This document shows positions 25,493 through 34,546 of a stretch of DNA of 64,000 bases, in pieces (the stretch's first letter is position 1; each line of letters opens with the position of its first letter). Made by a program: the position numbers and the translations under genes. Source of the stretch: Palauibacter sp965207805 (lineage in GTDB: Bacteria > Gemmatimonadota > Gemmatimonadetes > Palauibacterales > Palauibacteraceae); the NCBI GenBank assembly GCA_965207805.1, contig OZ242312.1, positions 2,232,001 through 2,296,000 of the forward strand, read 5' to 3'. The notes beneath the pieces were generated by a model. It worked only from the letters and a program-made list of their open reading frames with translations. It was not told where the DNA came from and made no database searches.

Positions 25493-26521
25493 TCAGGCGC
25501 CGACGGCGGCGGGCAAACGCTCTCCGACGAAACTCGCCAGGTCCACGAGACGGTTCGAATACCCCCACTCGTTGTCGTACCACGAGATGACCTTTACGAG
25601 CGTGCCGTCCATGACGGAGGTCGACTTTGCGTCGACGATCGCGCTGGCCGGGTGTCCCGTGAAGTCGACGGACACGAGCGGTTCTTCGGTGTATTCGAGC
25701 ACGCCGTCGAGCGGCCCTTCCGCCGCCTCCCGAAACGCGGCGTTGATCTCGTCCGCCGAAGTGTCCCGCGACACGGTGGCCACGAGGTCCACGATCGATA
25801 CGTCCGGCGTCGGGACGCGCATCGCCATCCCGTCGAGCTTCCCCCTGACCTGCGGGAGAACGAGGCCCACGGCCTTCGCCGCGCCCGTGGTCGTGGGGAT
25901 GATCGAGAGCGCGGCGGCCCGGGCGCGCCGGAGGTCCTTGTGCGGGAGGTCGAGGAGCTGCTGGCCGTTCGTGTACGCGTGGACCGTCGTCATGAGGCCG
26001 CGCTCGAAACCGAACCGGTCGAGCAGAACCTTCACGACCGGAGCGATGCAGTTGGTCGTGCAGCTCGCGTTCGAGATCACGTCGTGCTGAGCCGGATCGT
26101 ATTCGTCCGCGTTCACGCCGAGGACCAGCGTGATGTCCGGCTCGATGCCGGGCGCGGAGATGAGGACCTTCTTCGCGCCGGCCCGCAGATGCCGGGTCGC
26201 ATCCTCCCGCTTTCGGAAGATCCCCGTGGATTCGATCACGATGTCCACGTCGAGTTCCGCCCACGGGAGGTCGGCCGGATCTCGCTCGGAGAAGACGCGC
26301 ACGCGTTCCTCTCCCAGCACGAGTTCTCCGCCGTCCACGCGGACGTCGCCGGGAAAGCGCCCGTGCACGGAGTCGTACTTGAACAGATGGGCGAGCGTCG
26401 CCGCATCCGTGAGATCGTTTATCGCAACGAAATCAAGGTCCCCGCGCGGATTCTGAAGCGCCGCACGGAGGATATTCCGGCCGATGCGGCCGAAACCGTT
26501 GATGGCAACCCTCACACTCAT
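25493..26521 (-). CDS. gap: Glyceraldehyde-3-phosphate dehydrogenase
   Basis: NAD-linked phosphorylating GAPDH, 342 residues. Rossmann motif INGFGRIGRN at 7-16, D36 in AINDLTD favouring NAD, catalytic C154 in SNASCTTNC, and the TTVHAYTNGQQLLD and WYDNEWGYSNR segments. ATG 26521 overlaps the comF stop as ATGA, with GAGAGGA upstream. Confidence 0.96.
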   Translation of the reverse strand: MSVRVAINGFGRIGRNILRAALQNPRGDLDFVAINDLTDAATLAHLFKYDSVHGRFPGDVRVDGGELVLGEERVRVFSERDPADLPWAELDVDIVIESTGIFRKREDATRHLRAGAKKVLISAPGIEPDITLVLGVNADEYDPAQHDVISNASCTTNCIAPVVKVLLDRFGFERGLMTTVHAYTNGQQLLDLPHKDLRRARAAALSIIPTTTGAAKAVGLVLPQVRGKLDGMAMRVPTPDVSIVDLVATVSRDTSADEINAAFREAAEGPLDGVLEYTEEPLVSVDFTGHPASAIVDAKSTSVMDGTLVKVISWYDNEWGYSNRLVDLASFVGERLPAAVGA

Positions 26522-27354
26522 TCGGATTCCTCTCGGGAAGGATTAGGGGCGAAGGCCCCTGTCGGCGATTCGTCCCCGTCCAGGGGACGCAAGGTGCGCG
26601 CAAAACTAACGGTGGCCACGCTGCGGAATCCAGCCTCGGCCAGCGTCTCGGCGCAGGCGATGGCGGTGGCTCCGGTCGTGAGCACATCGTCGATGATGAT
26701 GGCGCTCCGGCATACGTCCGGGGGGTCGGCACGTAACCGGAAACGACCCTGTACGTTCGTTCGGCGCCGAGCCCCGCGGAGGCCCGCCTGGCGGCCGCCG
26801 CCCGGGAGGCGGTGGAGGAACGACCCCAGCGACCCGACGCCGCGGTCGGCCAGGCCGCGGGCGAGTTCGCCGGCCTGGTTGAATCCCCGTTCCCGCAATC
26901 GGGCCGGCGTGAGCGGCACCGGGACCAGCCAGGGCGCGCCTTCGCCGATACGAGACGCGATCGCCTCGGCGCCAGGCGCCATGCGACCGGCCATCCAGGG
27001 CGCGAGGGCGCGCCAGTGGTCGTATTTCAGGGCACGTACCGTGCGGGCGGCCAGGCCCTCGAAAGCGAAGGGGGCGTCGGCCGCGACGAAGACGTCGGGC
27101 CACTCCTCGCACGTGCCACACCGCACAAGCTCCCCGGCCGCCGCGGCAAGGTTGCCGAGCGGCTGAGCGCAACGGAAGCAGCGGGGATTCGCCAGCCGAG
27201 GAAGTCGAGACTGGCACAGAGCGCAGAGCGGCGGGCCATCGGGAGCGACGCCGCGCCGGCACCCTACACATGCCGCGGGCACGAGGGCATCGAAGGCCGT
27301 GGCTGCGGCTCTGCCCACGAGCCGCAGCCGGTCGCCGCGCGCCACGGCCCTCAC
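26518..27354 (-). CDS. ComF family phosphoribosyltransferase-like protein
   Basis: 278 residues. N-terminal double zinc-ribbon (CVGC, CALC, CFRC and CGTC pairs, about residues 25-80), then a type I phosphoribosyltransferase domain with the PRPP loop AIIIDDVLTTGATAIA near 220. ComF proteins are linked to DNA uptake in naturally competent bacteria, but many non-competent species have one, so competence cannot be inferred. GTG 27354 overlaps the aroE stop as GTGA; the end overlaps gap as ATGA. Confidence 0.9.
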   Translation of the reverse strand: MRAVARGDRLRLVGRAAATAFDALVPAACVGCRRGVAPDGPPLCALCQSRLPRLANPRCFRCAQPLGNLAAAAGELVRCGTCEEWPDVFVAADAPFAFEGLAARTVRALKYDHWRALAPWMAGRMAPGAEAIASRIGEGAPWLVPVPLTPARLRERGFNQAGELARGLADRGVGSLGSFLHRLPGGGRQAGLRGARRRTNVQGRFRLRADPPDVCRSAIIIDDVLTTGATAIACAETLAEAGFRSVATVSFARTLRPLDGDESPTGAFAPNPSREESE

Positions 27355-28238
27355 ACGACGCTCGATCCGTCCTCGGAGTCCGGCCCCCGTTGCAACTCGA
27401 GTTCTGTCGCGGCCGCCTCCCGCATCGCTTCGAACGGGGCCGCGCGCCCGGGGAACCAGCGCTCGAGCGAGAGCGCCGCCTGGCCGACGAGCATGTCGAG
27501 TCCGCCCGTGGCCCGGATTCCGAGGGCGCGCGCGTGTCGGACCCACGTCGTCTCTCCGGCCGCGTACACCATGTCGAAGGCGGCGCCGAACCGACCCCCT
27601 GCGGCGCCCCGATCCAGGTCGAAGGGGAGCGGATCCCCGGAAGAAAGCCCGAGGCTCGTCGAGTTCAGCACGAGATCGTACGTCGCGCCGGAGTACGGCG
27701 CCGCGACCACGCGCACGGCGTCCGCCGCGCGGTCGGCGTCGGTCGCGTGGGCCATCGCCCCATTGCGCAGCGCGTGTGCCCGTGCCGCCGTCCGGTTGAG
27801 GATTTCGACGGACGACACTCCGCCTTCAAGCAACGCATGGACCGCCGCTCGGGCCGCGCCCCCGGCGCCCAGGAGAAGTACGCGCGCGCCCCGCGGTTGG
27901 AAGCCGAAGCGGGAGAGGGCGCTGTGGAGCCCGCCGACATCCGTGTTGTCGCCCGCGAGCTCGCCATCCGGTCGACGCCACCAGCAGTTGCACGCCCCGG
28001 TCGCTCGGACCGCGGCGCTCGGCTCCGCGAGCGCTCGGGCCGCCCGAAGCTTGTGCGGGAGCGTCACGTTTCCGCCGGCCAGATCCGCGCTCCGCATGAC
28101 CGGTCCGACCTCGTCGGGCCTGGTCCGCCGGGCGGCGTATTCCGCGTCGAGTCCGAGGACTTCGAAGGCCGCGCGGTGCATGGCGGGGGAAATCGAGTGC
28201 CGCACGGGGTCCCCGAGCAGCGTGAAGCGGAGCGTCAC
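27351..28238 (-). CDS. aroE: Shikimate dehydrogenase
   Basis: NADPH-dependent reduction of 3-dehydroshikimate. 295 residues. Seen: GDPVRHSISPAMHRAAF (shikimate site), NVTLPHK with the catalytic Lys, GDNTDVGG with the catalytic Asp, dinucleotide loop LLLGAGGAARAA, and GGLDMLVGQAALSLERW near the end. GTG 28238 overlaps the phosphatase gene as GTGA. Confidence 0.95.
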   Translation of the reverse strand: MTLRFTLLGDPVRHSISPAMHRAAFEVLGLDAEYAARRTRPDEVGPVMRSADLAGGNVTLPHKLRAARALAEPSAAVRATGACNCWWRRPDGELAGDNTDVGGLHSALSRFGFQPRGARVLLLGAGGAARAAVHALLEGGVSSVEILNRTAARAHALRNGAMAHATDADRAADAVRVVAAPYSGATYDLVLNSTSLGLSSGDPLPFDLDRGAAGGRFGAAFDMVYAAGETTWVRHARALGIRATGGLDMLVGQAALSLERWFPGRAAPFEAMREAAATELELQRGPDSEDGSSVV

Positions 28239-28723
28239 GGCCCGGACCCTTCGCGTCCTCCTCGCGGGTCGTCGCCGAGCGCGTCGAAGAGTCCCCGCAT
28301 GGCCAGCGCCAGCAACTTCCGGGTCGCCTCATACGTCTCGACATCTCCGCCATACGGATCCGGGACCCCATCCTGGCTCCGCTCGTGGTGCGCGGGCAGG
28401 AAATCCGTCATGACGTGTACGGCCGCGTCCGGAGCCAGTCGCGCGGCCGCCCGGGCATGCGACGCCTCCATGCCGACAATCAGGTCGGCCCATTCGAGCA
28501 GTTCCAGCGAAAGTTCCCGGGAGGCGTGCCCCGCGAGGTCGAGTCCGTGTGCGGCGGCGACCGCGACGCCGGGACCCGAGGCCGGCTGGCCGGGAAACGC
28601 GAAGGTGCCCGCCGACGCGCATGAGACCTCCGCCCACCCCCGCGCGTCGGCCTCGGCCCGCGCGATGACCTCGGCCAGCGGACTGCGGCAGATGTTGCCG
28701 GTGCAGACGAAGAGGAGGTTCAT
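28235..28723 (-). CDS. Low-molecular-weight protein-tyrosine phosphatase family protein
   Basis: 162 residues. P-loop VCTGNICRSPLAE at 6-18 (C7, R13) and the general-acid Asp in PDPYGGDVETYE are intact, so it is probably an active Cys phosphatase. It could also be an arginine phosphatase-like enzyme, often found beside Sua5/YrdC genes as here. ATG 28723 has AGGAGG close upstream and an ATGA overlap with the preceding gene. Confidence 0.9.
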   Translation of the reverse strand: MNLLFVCTGNICRSPLAEVIARAEADARGWAEVSCASAGTFAFPGQPASGPGVAVAAAHGLDLAGHASRELSLELLEWADLIVGMEASHARAAARLAPDAAVHVMTDFLPAHHERSQDGVPDPYGGDVETYEATRKLLALAMRGLFDALGDDPRGGREGSGP

Positions 28724-29424
28724 CCCGGTGATCTTCCGGCGGGATACGCGGAGAGGACCCGGGTAAGGTCCGTCGCCGGAACGGCTCCCTCGCGCAGGAC
28801 GTGGACCGCCTTGTCCGTCACTCGGACGAGGGTCGACGGCATCGAATCGGCAAGATCGCCCGCGTCGAGCCAACCCACCGTGCGCGCACCGGATCCGACC
28901 CCGGACAGCACGGCGCGCACCTCCGCGCCCGTCCTCGCCGGGGGTGTTCCCGTCACGTTCAGACTCGTGGAAGTCATCAGCCCTCCGGCCCGCTCGAGCA
29001 ACCGTCTCACGACCGGATGCGGGTCGACGCGCACCGCAATGCCGGATTCGCTCCCGTCATCCAGCACCATGGTAAGCGGGCCCGGCCAGAAGGCATCGGC
29101 AAGCCAGCGCGCGGCGATCGTCCACCGCGCCCAGGGCAGCGCCTTCATGAGCGCATCGCGGCTCGCGGCGAGTCGGATCAGCGGCCCCGGCGGACGCCGC
29201 TTGATCGCGGCGATCCGCGCGTCCACATCCGGCCATGGCCGGCCGCCCAGCCCATACACCGTCGAGGTCGGGTGCGCCACGACCCCCCGGGCGTCGAGCA
29301 GCGCCGCCGCCCGGTCGAGCGCTTCGTCGTCCGTCGCCAGCGCCCGGCCCGGCCCGGCTTCCCCCGCGGCGCCCCCCCACTCGCGCCACTTTATCACGTC
29401 GAACCCCTTCTCGCCCCCGTCCAT
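28720..29424 (-). CDS. L-threonylcarbamoyladenylate synthase (Sua5/YciO/YrdC family)
   Basis: Makes threonylcarbamoyl-AMP for the t6A37 tRNA modification. 234 residues. Seen: VVAHPTSTVYGLGGRPW, IAAIKRRPPGPLIRLAAS, FWPGPLTMVLDD and the ligand motif TSTSLNVTGTPPA. The N-terminal 30 residues are an extension. Starts 4 nt after ispD. Confidence 0.92.
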   Translation of the reverse strand: MDGGEKGFDVIKWREWGGAAGEAGPGRALATDDEALDRAAALLDARGVVAHPTSTVYGLGGRPWPDVDARIAAIKRRPPGPLIRLAASRDALMKALPWARWTIAARWLADAFWPGPLTMVLDDGSESGIAVRVDPHPVVRRLLERAGGLMTSTSLNVTGTPPARTGAEVRAVLSGVGSGARTVGWLDAGDLADSMPSTLVRVTDKAVHVLREGAVPATDLTRVLSAYPAGRSPG

Positions 29425-29428
29425 GACA

Positions 29429-30157
29429 CTAGCTCCCCAAAGCGATCAACCCGCTCTCAACCATGGCGCGCGCGAGCGCCAGGTCGCTCGCCGTCGTGAT
29501 CTTCAGGTTCGCCGGATCGCCCTCCACGGTGGAGACGTCGATGCCGAGCCGCTCGCACAGCAGCGCGTCGTCCGTCATTGCGGCGGCGTCCTGCGCTTCC
29601 CATGCGCCGGCATCGTCGAGCGCGTGCGTACGGTTCAGAACTTCGGCCGGAAACCCCTGTGGCGTCTGTACGCGGCGGAGTCGCTCACGCGGCACGGTCG
29701 CCTCGATCCAACCTCCCTCATCCACCCGCTTCACCGTGTCCTCCACGGCTATCACCGGCACCGCCGGGCCGTTCCGGGCCCCATCCACGACGCGGGAAAC
29801 GAGTTCGGCCGACATGAACGGACGCGCCCCATCATGCACGAGCACCGTCTCGACCTGCCCCCCCAGCGCCGCAGCGCCGGCGCGCACGGAATCGGCTCGA
29901 AACACTCCGCCCGACACGACGAGAACCCCATCCGGAAGCCACGGCGGGGGCGAGGCCGCCCGCTGCGGCGACAGCACGACGACGACCCGGTCGATGTCGG
30001 CATGGTTCACGAGCGTCCGTACCGACCAGGCGAGCACCGGAATACCGCAGAGGTCGACGAACTGCTTGGGCCGCGACGCACCGAAGCGATGCCCCTGCCC
30101 CGCCGCGACGACGACGGCGCCGACGCCGCGGGGGGCCGCCGGCTCTCCGGCCCGCAC
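29429..30157 (-). CDS. ispD: 2-C-methyl-D-erythritol 4-phosphate cytidylyltransferase
   Basis: Third step of the non-mevalonate isoprenoid pathway. 242 residues. Seen: VVVAAGQGHRFGASRPKQF (CTP-binding loop), VETVLVHDGARPFMSAEL, VEDTVKRVDE and TPQGFPAEVLNRTHALD. GTG 30157 overlaps the dnaB TAG by one base. ispF is not adjacent. Confidence 0.94.
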   Translation of the reverse strand: MRAGEPAAPRGVGAVVVAAGQGHRFGASRPKQFVDLCGIPVLAWSVRTLVNHADIDRVVVVLSPQRAASPPPWLPDGVLVVSGGVFRADSVRAGAAALGGQVETVLVHDGARPFMSAELVSRVVDGARNGPAVPVIAVEDTVKRVDEGGWIEATVPRERLRRVQTPQGFPAEVLNRTHALDDAGAWEAQDAAAMTDDALLCERLGIDVSTVEGDPANLKITTASDLALARAMVESGLIALGS

Positions 30158-31542
30158 TAGTCGGGTTCCGGACGGCGGCTCACGGATTCAAACGCCGTGA
30201 AGGCCTTGTGGAAGTAGAGTTCGACGGTTCCCGTGGGCCCGTTGCGCTGTTTGCCCACGATGAGTTCGGCCTTCCCGGCCAATCCCCGTTCCTCCACTTC
30301 TTCCGGCTTGCGGTGCATCTCCTCACGGAAGATGAAGAGGACGACGTCCGCATCCTGTTCGATCGCTCCGGACTCGCGCAGATCGGAGAGCCGCGGCCGA
30401 TTCCCTTCGCGCTGTTCAGGCGCCCTCGAGAGCTGGGAGAGCGCGAGGAGCGGCACGCCGACCTCCTTCGCGATCGCCTTCAGCGACCGGGAGATCGCGC
30501 TGATTTCCTGCTGGCGGTTCTCGACCCGCGCTCCGCCGGACATCAGCTGCAGGTAGTCGAGCACGACGAGCCCGACGCCGACTTCGGCGTGGAGACGCCG
30601 CACCTTGGCACGGAGTTCGATGGGCGAGATCGCGGGCGTATCGTCGATCCAGATCGGGGCCGTGTTCAGGTGTCCAGCTCCGCTCGCCAGGCGCGTGAAG
30701 TCGTCGGATGACAACCGTCCCGTACGGATACGGCTCGAATCCACCTTGGACTCCGCGCTCAGCATCCGCTGGACGAGCGACTCTCTCGACATTTCGAGCG
30801 AAAAGATCGCCACGGGAACGTCCTCGCCGATCGCCGTATGCTGGGCGATGTTCAGCGCGAGGGCCGTCTTGCCCATCGAAGGACGCCCGGCGAGGACGAT
30901 CAGGTCGGCCGGCTGGAACCCCGCTGTCATCCGGTCGAGATCGGGGAAGCCGGACGCGACGCCGGTGATCGAACCCGGGTTCCGCACGAGCTCGTCGATC
31001 CGGTCCATCGTCGAGCGCAGGACTTCCTTGATGCGGACGAAGGTTCCGCGCTGCTCCGCCTGCGAGATCTCGAAGATCCTCTGCTCCGCGCGGTCGAGCG
31101 TCTCGTCGACGTCGCCCGACCCCGTTTCGTAGGCGTCCTGGATGATCTCGGTGGCGCTCGAGATAAGCCGCCGGAGCACCGTCTTGTCGCGCAGAATTCG
31201 GCAGTGGTGGCCGACGTTGGCCGCGGTGGGCACCGCGTCCACGAGTCTCGCGAGGTAGGCCATCCCCCCCACGGCGTCGAGTTCCGCGGCCGTCTGCAGT
31301 TCGTCCGCCAGCGTGACGGCGTCGATCACGTCGCCGCGCCCGTACAGGCGCACCATCGCGCGGAAGATCCGGCGGTTGCCTTCCCGGTGGAAGGCGGAAT
31401 CGTCGATCTGTTCGAGGGTGACGGCCACGGCGTCGCCGTCGATGAGCATCGCCCCGAGAACCGAGATCTCGGCCTCCTCGGACCACGGCGTGCGCCGGGC
31501 TTCGATCCCGTCGCTGGGGAGGCTGATCGCCGTGTCAACCAC
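30157..31542 (-). CDS. dnaB: Replicative DNA helicase DnaB
   Basis: Hexameric replication-fork helicase, 461 residues. N-terminal primase-interacting domain (about 15-115) then a RecA-like domain with Walker A GRPSMGKTALALNIAQH, Walker B VGLVVLDYLQLMSG, the DnaB motif with SLEMSRESLVQRML, and RLSDLRESGAIEQDADVV. GTG 31542 overlaps the udg gene by 8 nt. No intein. Confidence 0.95.
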   Translation of the reverse strand: MVDTAISLPSDGIEARRTPWSEEAEISVLGAMLIDGDAVAVTLEQIDDSAFHREGNRRIFRAMVRLYGRGDVIDAVTLADELQTAAELDAVGGMAYLARLVDAVPTAANVGHHCRILRDKTVLRRLISSATEIIQDAYETGSGDVDETLDRAEQRIFEISQAEQRGTFVRIKEVLRSTMDRIDELVRNPGSITGVASGFPDLDRMTAGFQPADLIVLAGRPSMGKTALALNIAQHTAIGEDVPVAIFSLEMSRESLVQRMLSAESKVDSSRIRTGRLSSDDFTRLASGAGHLNTAPIWIDDTPAISPIELRAKVRRLHAEVGVGLVVLDYLQLMSGGARVENRQQEISAISRSLKAIAKEVGVPLLALSQLSRAPEQREGNRPRLSDLRESGAIEQDADVVLFIFREEMHRKPEEVEERGLAGKAELIVGKQRNGPTGTVELYFHKAFTAFESVSRRPEPD

Positions 31543-32347
31543 TGCGGGCCTCGCGATCTCCGACGCCGTCGAGCATGCGGCGCACGATCTGCAGATCCTC
31601 CCACGTCGGCCGGATCCAGCCCGGGTTGCGGAGCAGCGCCGCCGGGTGATAGGTGGCGACGACGGGATACCCGGAATAGCGGTGCACGGTGCCGCGGAGC
31701 CGGCCCAGCGCGGATTTCGTCTCGAGCAGCGTGCGCGCCGCGAAGGCACCGAAGGCGATGATCACCTCGGGTTCGATGAGCGCGAGCTGCCGCAGAAGAT
31801 AGGGGGAACAGGCCGCGACCTCTTCGGGGAGCGGGTCGCGGTTCCGGGGCGGCCGGGACTTCAAGACGTTGCAGATGTAGACGGACGTCCGCGGTAGCCC
31901 GATCGACAGCAGCAGTCGGTCGAGCAGCCGGCCGGCACGGCCGACGAAGGGGCGACCGGTCTCGTCCTCGCGCGCCCCGGGCGCCTCCCCCACGCACACG
32001 ACGCGGGCGTCCGCCGCCCCCTCGCCGAAGACCGGGTTCTTCCGCGATTCGTGGAGCGTGCAGCGAGCGCAGGAGGCGACGAGCGCGGCCAGCGTCTCCA
32101 GATCCGGCGCCTCGGCGATCTGCGGCCCCGTCACGATCTCCGGCTCCTTCGGCGCGGGATCCGGGCTCGGGGCCGCGTCCGGCAGGGCGGCGGCGTCCGC
32201 TCGCCCCGCGCGTCCGGCGGAGGCCAGACCGCGGACGACCTCTTCGCGGGTGGCGTGCTCGAGCATAAGCCCGTTCCCCTCCGCGGAGAGCGTCTGCTCG
32301 AGAAAGGCGCGGGCGAGCGTCCGGGCCCCGACGTCGGGCGGCTTCAC
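31535..32347 (-). CDS. Uracil-DNA glycosylase, family 4, with a shifted Fe-S ligand
   Basis: Removes uracil from DNA. 270 residues: an N-terminal 80-residue extension, then the family 4 core with VGEAPGAREDETGRPFVGRAG and ATYHPAALLRNP. Fe-S ligands: C93 and C96 (CARC) and C180 are present, but the third position (KCRPP in the family) is Ser164 (LKSRPPRNR). Cys159, five residues earlier, may replace it. GTG 32347 overlaps coaBC as GTGA. Confidence 0.88.
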   Translation of the reverse strand: MKPPDVGARTLARAFLEQTLSAEGNGLMLEHATREEVVRGLASAGRAGRADAAALPDAAPSPDPAPKEPEIVTGPQIAEAPDLETLAALVASCARCTLHESRKNPVFGEGAADARVVCVGEAPGAREDETGRPFVGRAGRLLDRLLLSIGLPRTSVYICNVLKSRPPRNRDPLPEEVAACSPYLLRQLALIEPEVIIAFGAFAARTLLETKSALGRLRGTVHRYSGYPVVATYHPAALLRNPGWIRPTWEDLQIVRRMLDGVGDREARSG

Positions 32348-33561
32348 CGCCCCGCCGCCGCCGGGATCGAGGCTTCGACCCGGTCGAGCAGCTCGTCCGC
32401 CAACTCGGTCTTCTTCGCCAAAGGCAACTCCTCGATCCTGCCGTTCCGGTCGATCAACGTGATGCGGTTCGTATCGGACTCGAATCCCGCGCCGGGCTCC
32501 ACGGCCGAGTTCACGGCGACGAGGTGCATGCCCTTCCGCTCGAGCTTCTCCCGTCCGCGGGTGAGAAGATCCTCCGTCTCGAGCGCAAAACCCAGAGTAA
32601 AGATTCCCTTCCGTTCGCGGAACGCCCGCGTCTCCAAGAGCAGGTCCGGTCCCGCCCGGAGCGCGAGTTCGAACCCCTTCCCGGCCCCGCTCGTCTTCTT
32701 GATTTTCGAGTCCGCCGCGCGGGCCGGCTCGAAATCGCCGACGGCCGCAGCCATCAGGAGGATGTCCGCATCGGTCAACGCCGTCTCCAGCGCGGCCAGC
32801 ATCTCGCCGGCCGTCTCGACCTCCACCACGTCGGGCCCCGCGGGGCGCGGCACGCGACTGGGTCCGCTGATGAGCGTGACTTCGCCCCCGCGCCGCCAGG
32901 CGGCCTCGGCAAGCGCGAACCCCATGCGGCCCGAGGAGCGGTTCGTGATGAAGCGGACGGGATCGAGCGCGGCTCTCGTGGGCCCCGCTGTCGCGACGAC
33001 CTTATGTCCGCGCAGACCCGTCGCCGTTTCGAGCACCCGCCCGATGCGCGGCAGGATCTCTTCGGGCTCCAGCAGCCGGCCCGGCCCGCTTTCCCCCTCC
33101 GCGAGCGGACCATCGGCCGGCCCGGCGATCCCGTAGCCGACGTCGATCAGCCGCGCGACGTTCGCCTGCGTGATCGGATGCTCCCACATCCGCGTGTTCA
33201 TCGCGGGACAGATGATCACCGGCGCCCGCGAGGCCAGCACGGCGGTCGTCGCCAGATCGTCCGCGGCGCCGACCGCCAGTCTGGAGATGAGGTTGGCCGT
33301 AGCGGGCGCGACGACGACGACATCGGCTTCGAGCCCGAGATCCAAATGCGCCATGGGCCGGTCCCACAGCGACGCGTGGACCGGGCGGCCCGTGATCCCC
33401 TCGAACGTGACGCGGCCGATGAAGCGCTCGGCCGACGCGGTCAGGATGACCTCGACCCCGGCCCCGGCCTCGATCAGGCGGCGGGTGAGGATCGCGCTCT
33501 TGTACGCGGCAATCCCGCCGGATACGACGAGCAGCACGCAACGACCGTCGAAGGGCCGCAC
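32344..33561 (-). CDS. coaBC: Phosphopantothenoylcysteine synthetase/decarboxylase CoaBC
   Basis: Bifunctional CoA-synthesis enzyme, 405 residues. Decarboxylase domain (1-180): VVSGGIAAYKSA, His72 (MAHLDLG), PAMNTRMW with N122. Synthetase domain (185-405): ATAGPTRAALDPVRFITNRS, LMAAAVGDFEP, VAVNSAVEPGAGFESDTN. The decarboxylase substrate-flap Cys (C158 in E. coli) is replaced by Glu155 in PLAEGESGPGR, with the expected 33-residue spacing from N122. GTG start at 33561. Confidence 0.94.
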   Translation of the reverse strand: MRPFDGRCVLLVVSGGIAAYKSAILTRRLIEAGAGVEVILTASAERFIGRVTFEGITGRPVHASLWDRPMAHLDLGLEADVVVVAPATANLISRLAVGAADDLATTAVLASRAPVIICPAMNTRMWEHPITQANVARLIDVGYGIAGPADGPLAEGESGPGRLLEPEEILPRIGRVLETATGLRGHKVVATAGPTRAALDPVRFITNRSSGRMGFALAEAAWRRGGEVTLISGPSRVPRPAGPDVVEVETAGEMLAALETALTDADILLMAAAVGDFEPARAADSKIKKTSGAGKGFELALRAGPDLLLETRAFRERKGIFTLGFALETEDLLTRGREKLERKGMHLVAVNSAVEPGAGFESDTNRITLIDRNGRIEELPLAKKTELADELLDRVEASIPAAAGR

Positions 33562-33568
33562 GGAGCTG

Positions 33569-33790
33569 CTAGGGCATCAGGGTGGGGCGCGCCCGGACCA
33601 GCCGGTACTGCAGCTTCTTCTCTTCCGAGGTCAGCGCATCCGCGGCGACCGTCGTCAGCTTCTCCGCGCCATACGGCGAGCGTTCGAGCGGCAGCGCGTT
33701 GAGTTCGCGCGCATACTTCGCGGCGACGAGCACGCCCAGATACTTGTTGGTCGCCGCCTTCGCGACGGCGTCCGGCGTAAACACCTTCAT
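33569..33790 (-). CDS. rpoZ: DNA-directed RNA polymerase omega subunit
   Basis: 73-residue omega subunit that assists assembly of RNA polymerase. N-terminal MKVFTPDAVAKAATNKYLGV and the later LTTVAADALTSEEKKLQYRL fit the family; it is divergent, and the call is strengthened by the classic gmk-rpoZ-coaBC order. ATG 33790 follows GAGGGAGAAATAGA. Confidence 0.85.
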   Translation of the reverse strand: MKVFTPDAVAKAATNKYLGVLVAAKYARELNALPLERSPYGAEKLTTVAADALTSEEKKLQYRLVRARPTLMP

Positions 33791-33843
33791 TCTATTTCTC
33801 CCTCGACCATCGCGGTCCAGCACGTTCCATGACGTTCCGAGCC

Positions 33844-33863
33844 GCGGTCCCTCGCCGGACCGC
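33844..33863. repeat. Small hairpin in the gmk-rpoZ gap
   Basis: GCGGTCC (33844-33850) and GGACCGC (33857-33863) with a 6-nt loop in the 99-nt gap between gmk and rpoZ, the largest gap inside the upstream half of the super-operon. It could attenuate or stabilise the message. No U-run. Confidence 0.35.
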
Positions 33864-33889
33864 GCCCGTTCAGGAATCTACCACATGCG

Positions 33890-34546
33890 TCAAACGGCAT
33901 CCAACTCCTTGATGATGCGTTTCACGTACCGCCAGTCCGCCGCGCCGAGGCAGCCGGCGGGCGCGAGTCCTTTCGCCACAAGCGCCGACACCTCGGCGAC
34001 GGCGTCCTCGATCCGGTCATTGACGACGAGACGATCGAACTCCGCCGCGGCCTGCAGCTCCGATCGGGCGTTCACGAGCCGGCGCCGGAGTTGCTTCGGG
34101 CTCTCACTTCCCCGCCCCCGCAACTGCCGCGCGATCCGTTCCGCGGTGGGCGGGACGATGAAGATGGAGAGGACGTCCGCGACGGCCTCCCACACCTGCC
34201 GAGCCCCCTGCACGTCGATGTCCAGCAGGAGATGGGCGCCCGCGTCCCGCGCCCGGTCGAGGTTGTCGCGCGGCGTTCCGTAGCGTTCGCCGTGTACCGT
34301 CGCGCATTCGAGCATGGCCCCGGAGTCCACCAGCGCCTCGAACCGGTTCCGCGAGACGAAGCGGTAGTCCACCCCATCCCGCTCCCCCGCGCGCGGCGCC
34401 CTGGTCGTCATCGAAACCGAGAACAGGAATCCGGGGGAGCCGGCTTCGGCGAGCAACCGATCGCGGATCGTCGTCTTGCCCGCCCCGGAGGGTCCGGAAA
34501 GAATGACGGGAAAGAGGGTGCGCGACCCGGCCGCCGCGGGACTCAC
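33890..34546 (-). CDS. gmk: Guanylate kinase
   Basis: Phosphorylates GMP to GDP. 218 residues. P-loop ILSGPSGAGKTTIRDRLL at 15-32, GMP-binding VSMTTRAPRAGERDGVDYRF, and LLLDIDVQGARQVWEAV. GTG 34546 overlaps yicC as GTGA. Short C-terminal extension of about 20 residues. Confidence 0.95.
   Translation of the reverse strand: MSPAAAGSRTLFPVILSGPSGAGKTTIRDRLLAEAGSPGFLFSVSMTTRAPRAGERDGVDYRFVSRNRFEALVDSGAMLECATVHGERYGTPRDNLDRARDAGAHLLLDIDVQGARQVWEAVADVLSIFIVPPTAERIARQLRGRGSESPKQLRRRLVNARSELQAAAEFDRLVVNDRIEDAVAEVSALVAKGLAPAGCLGAADWRYVKRIIKELDAV

Noticed and set aside
26518..27354. comF as evidence for natural competence
   Set aside because: ComF homologues are widespread in non-competent bacteria and no other com gene is in the window.
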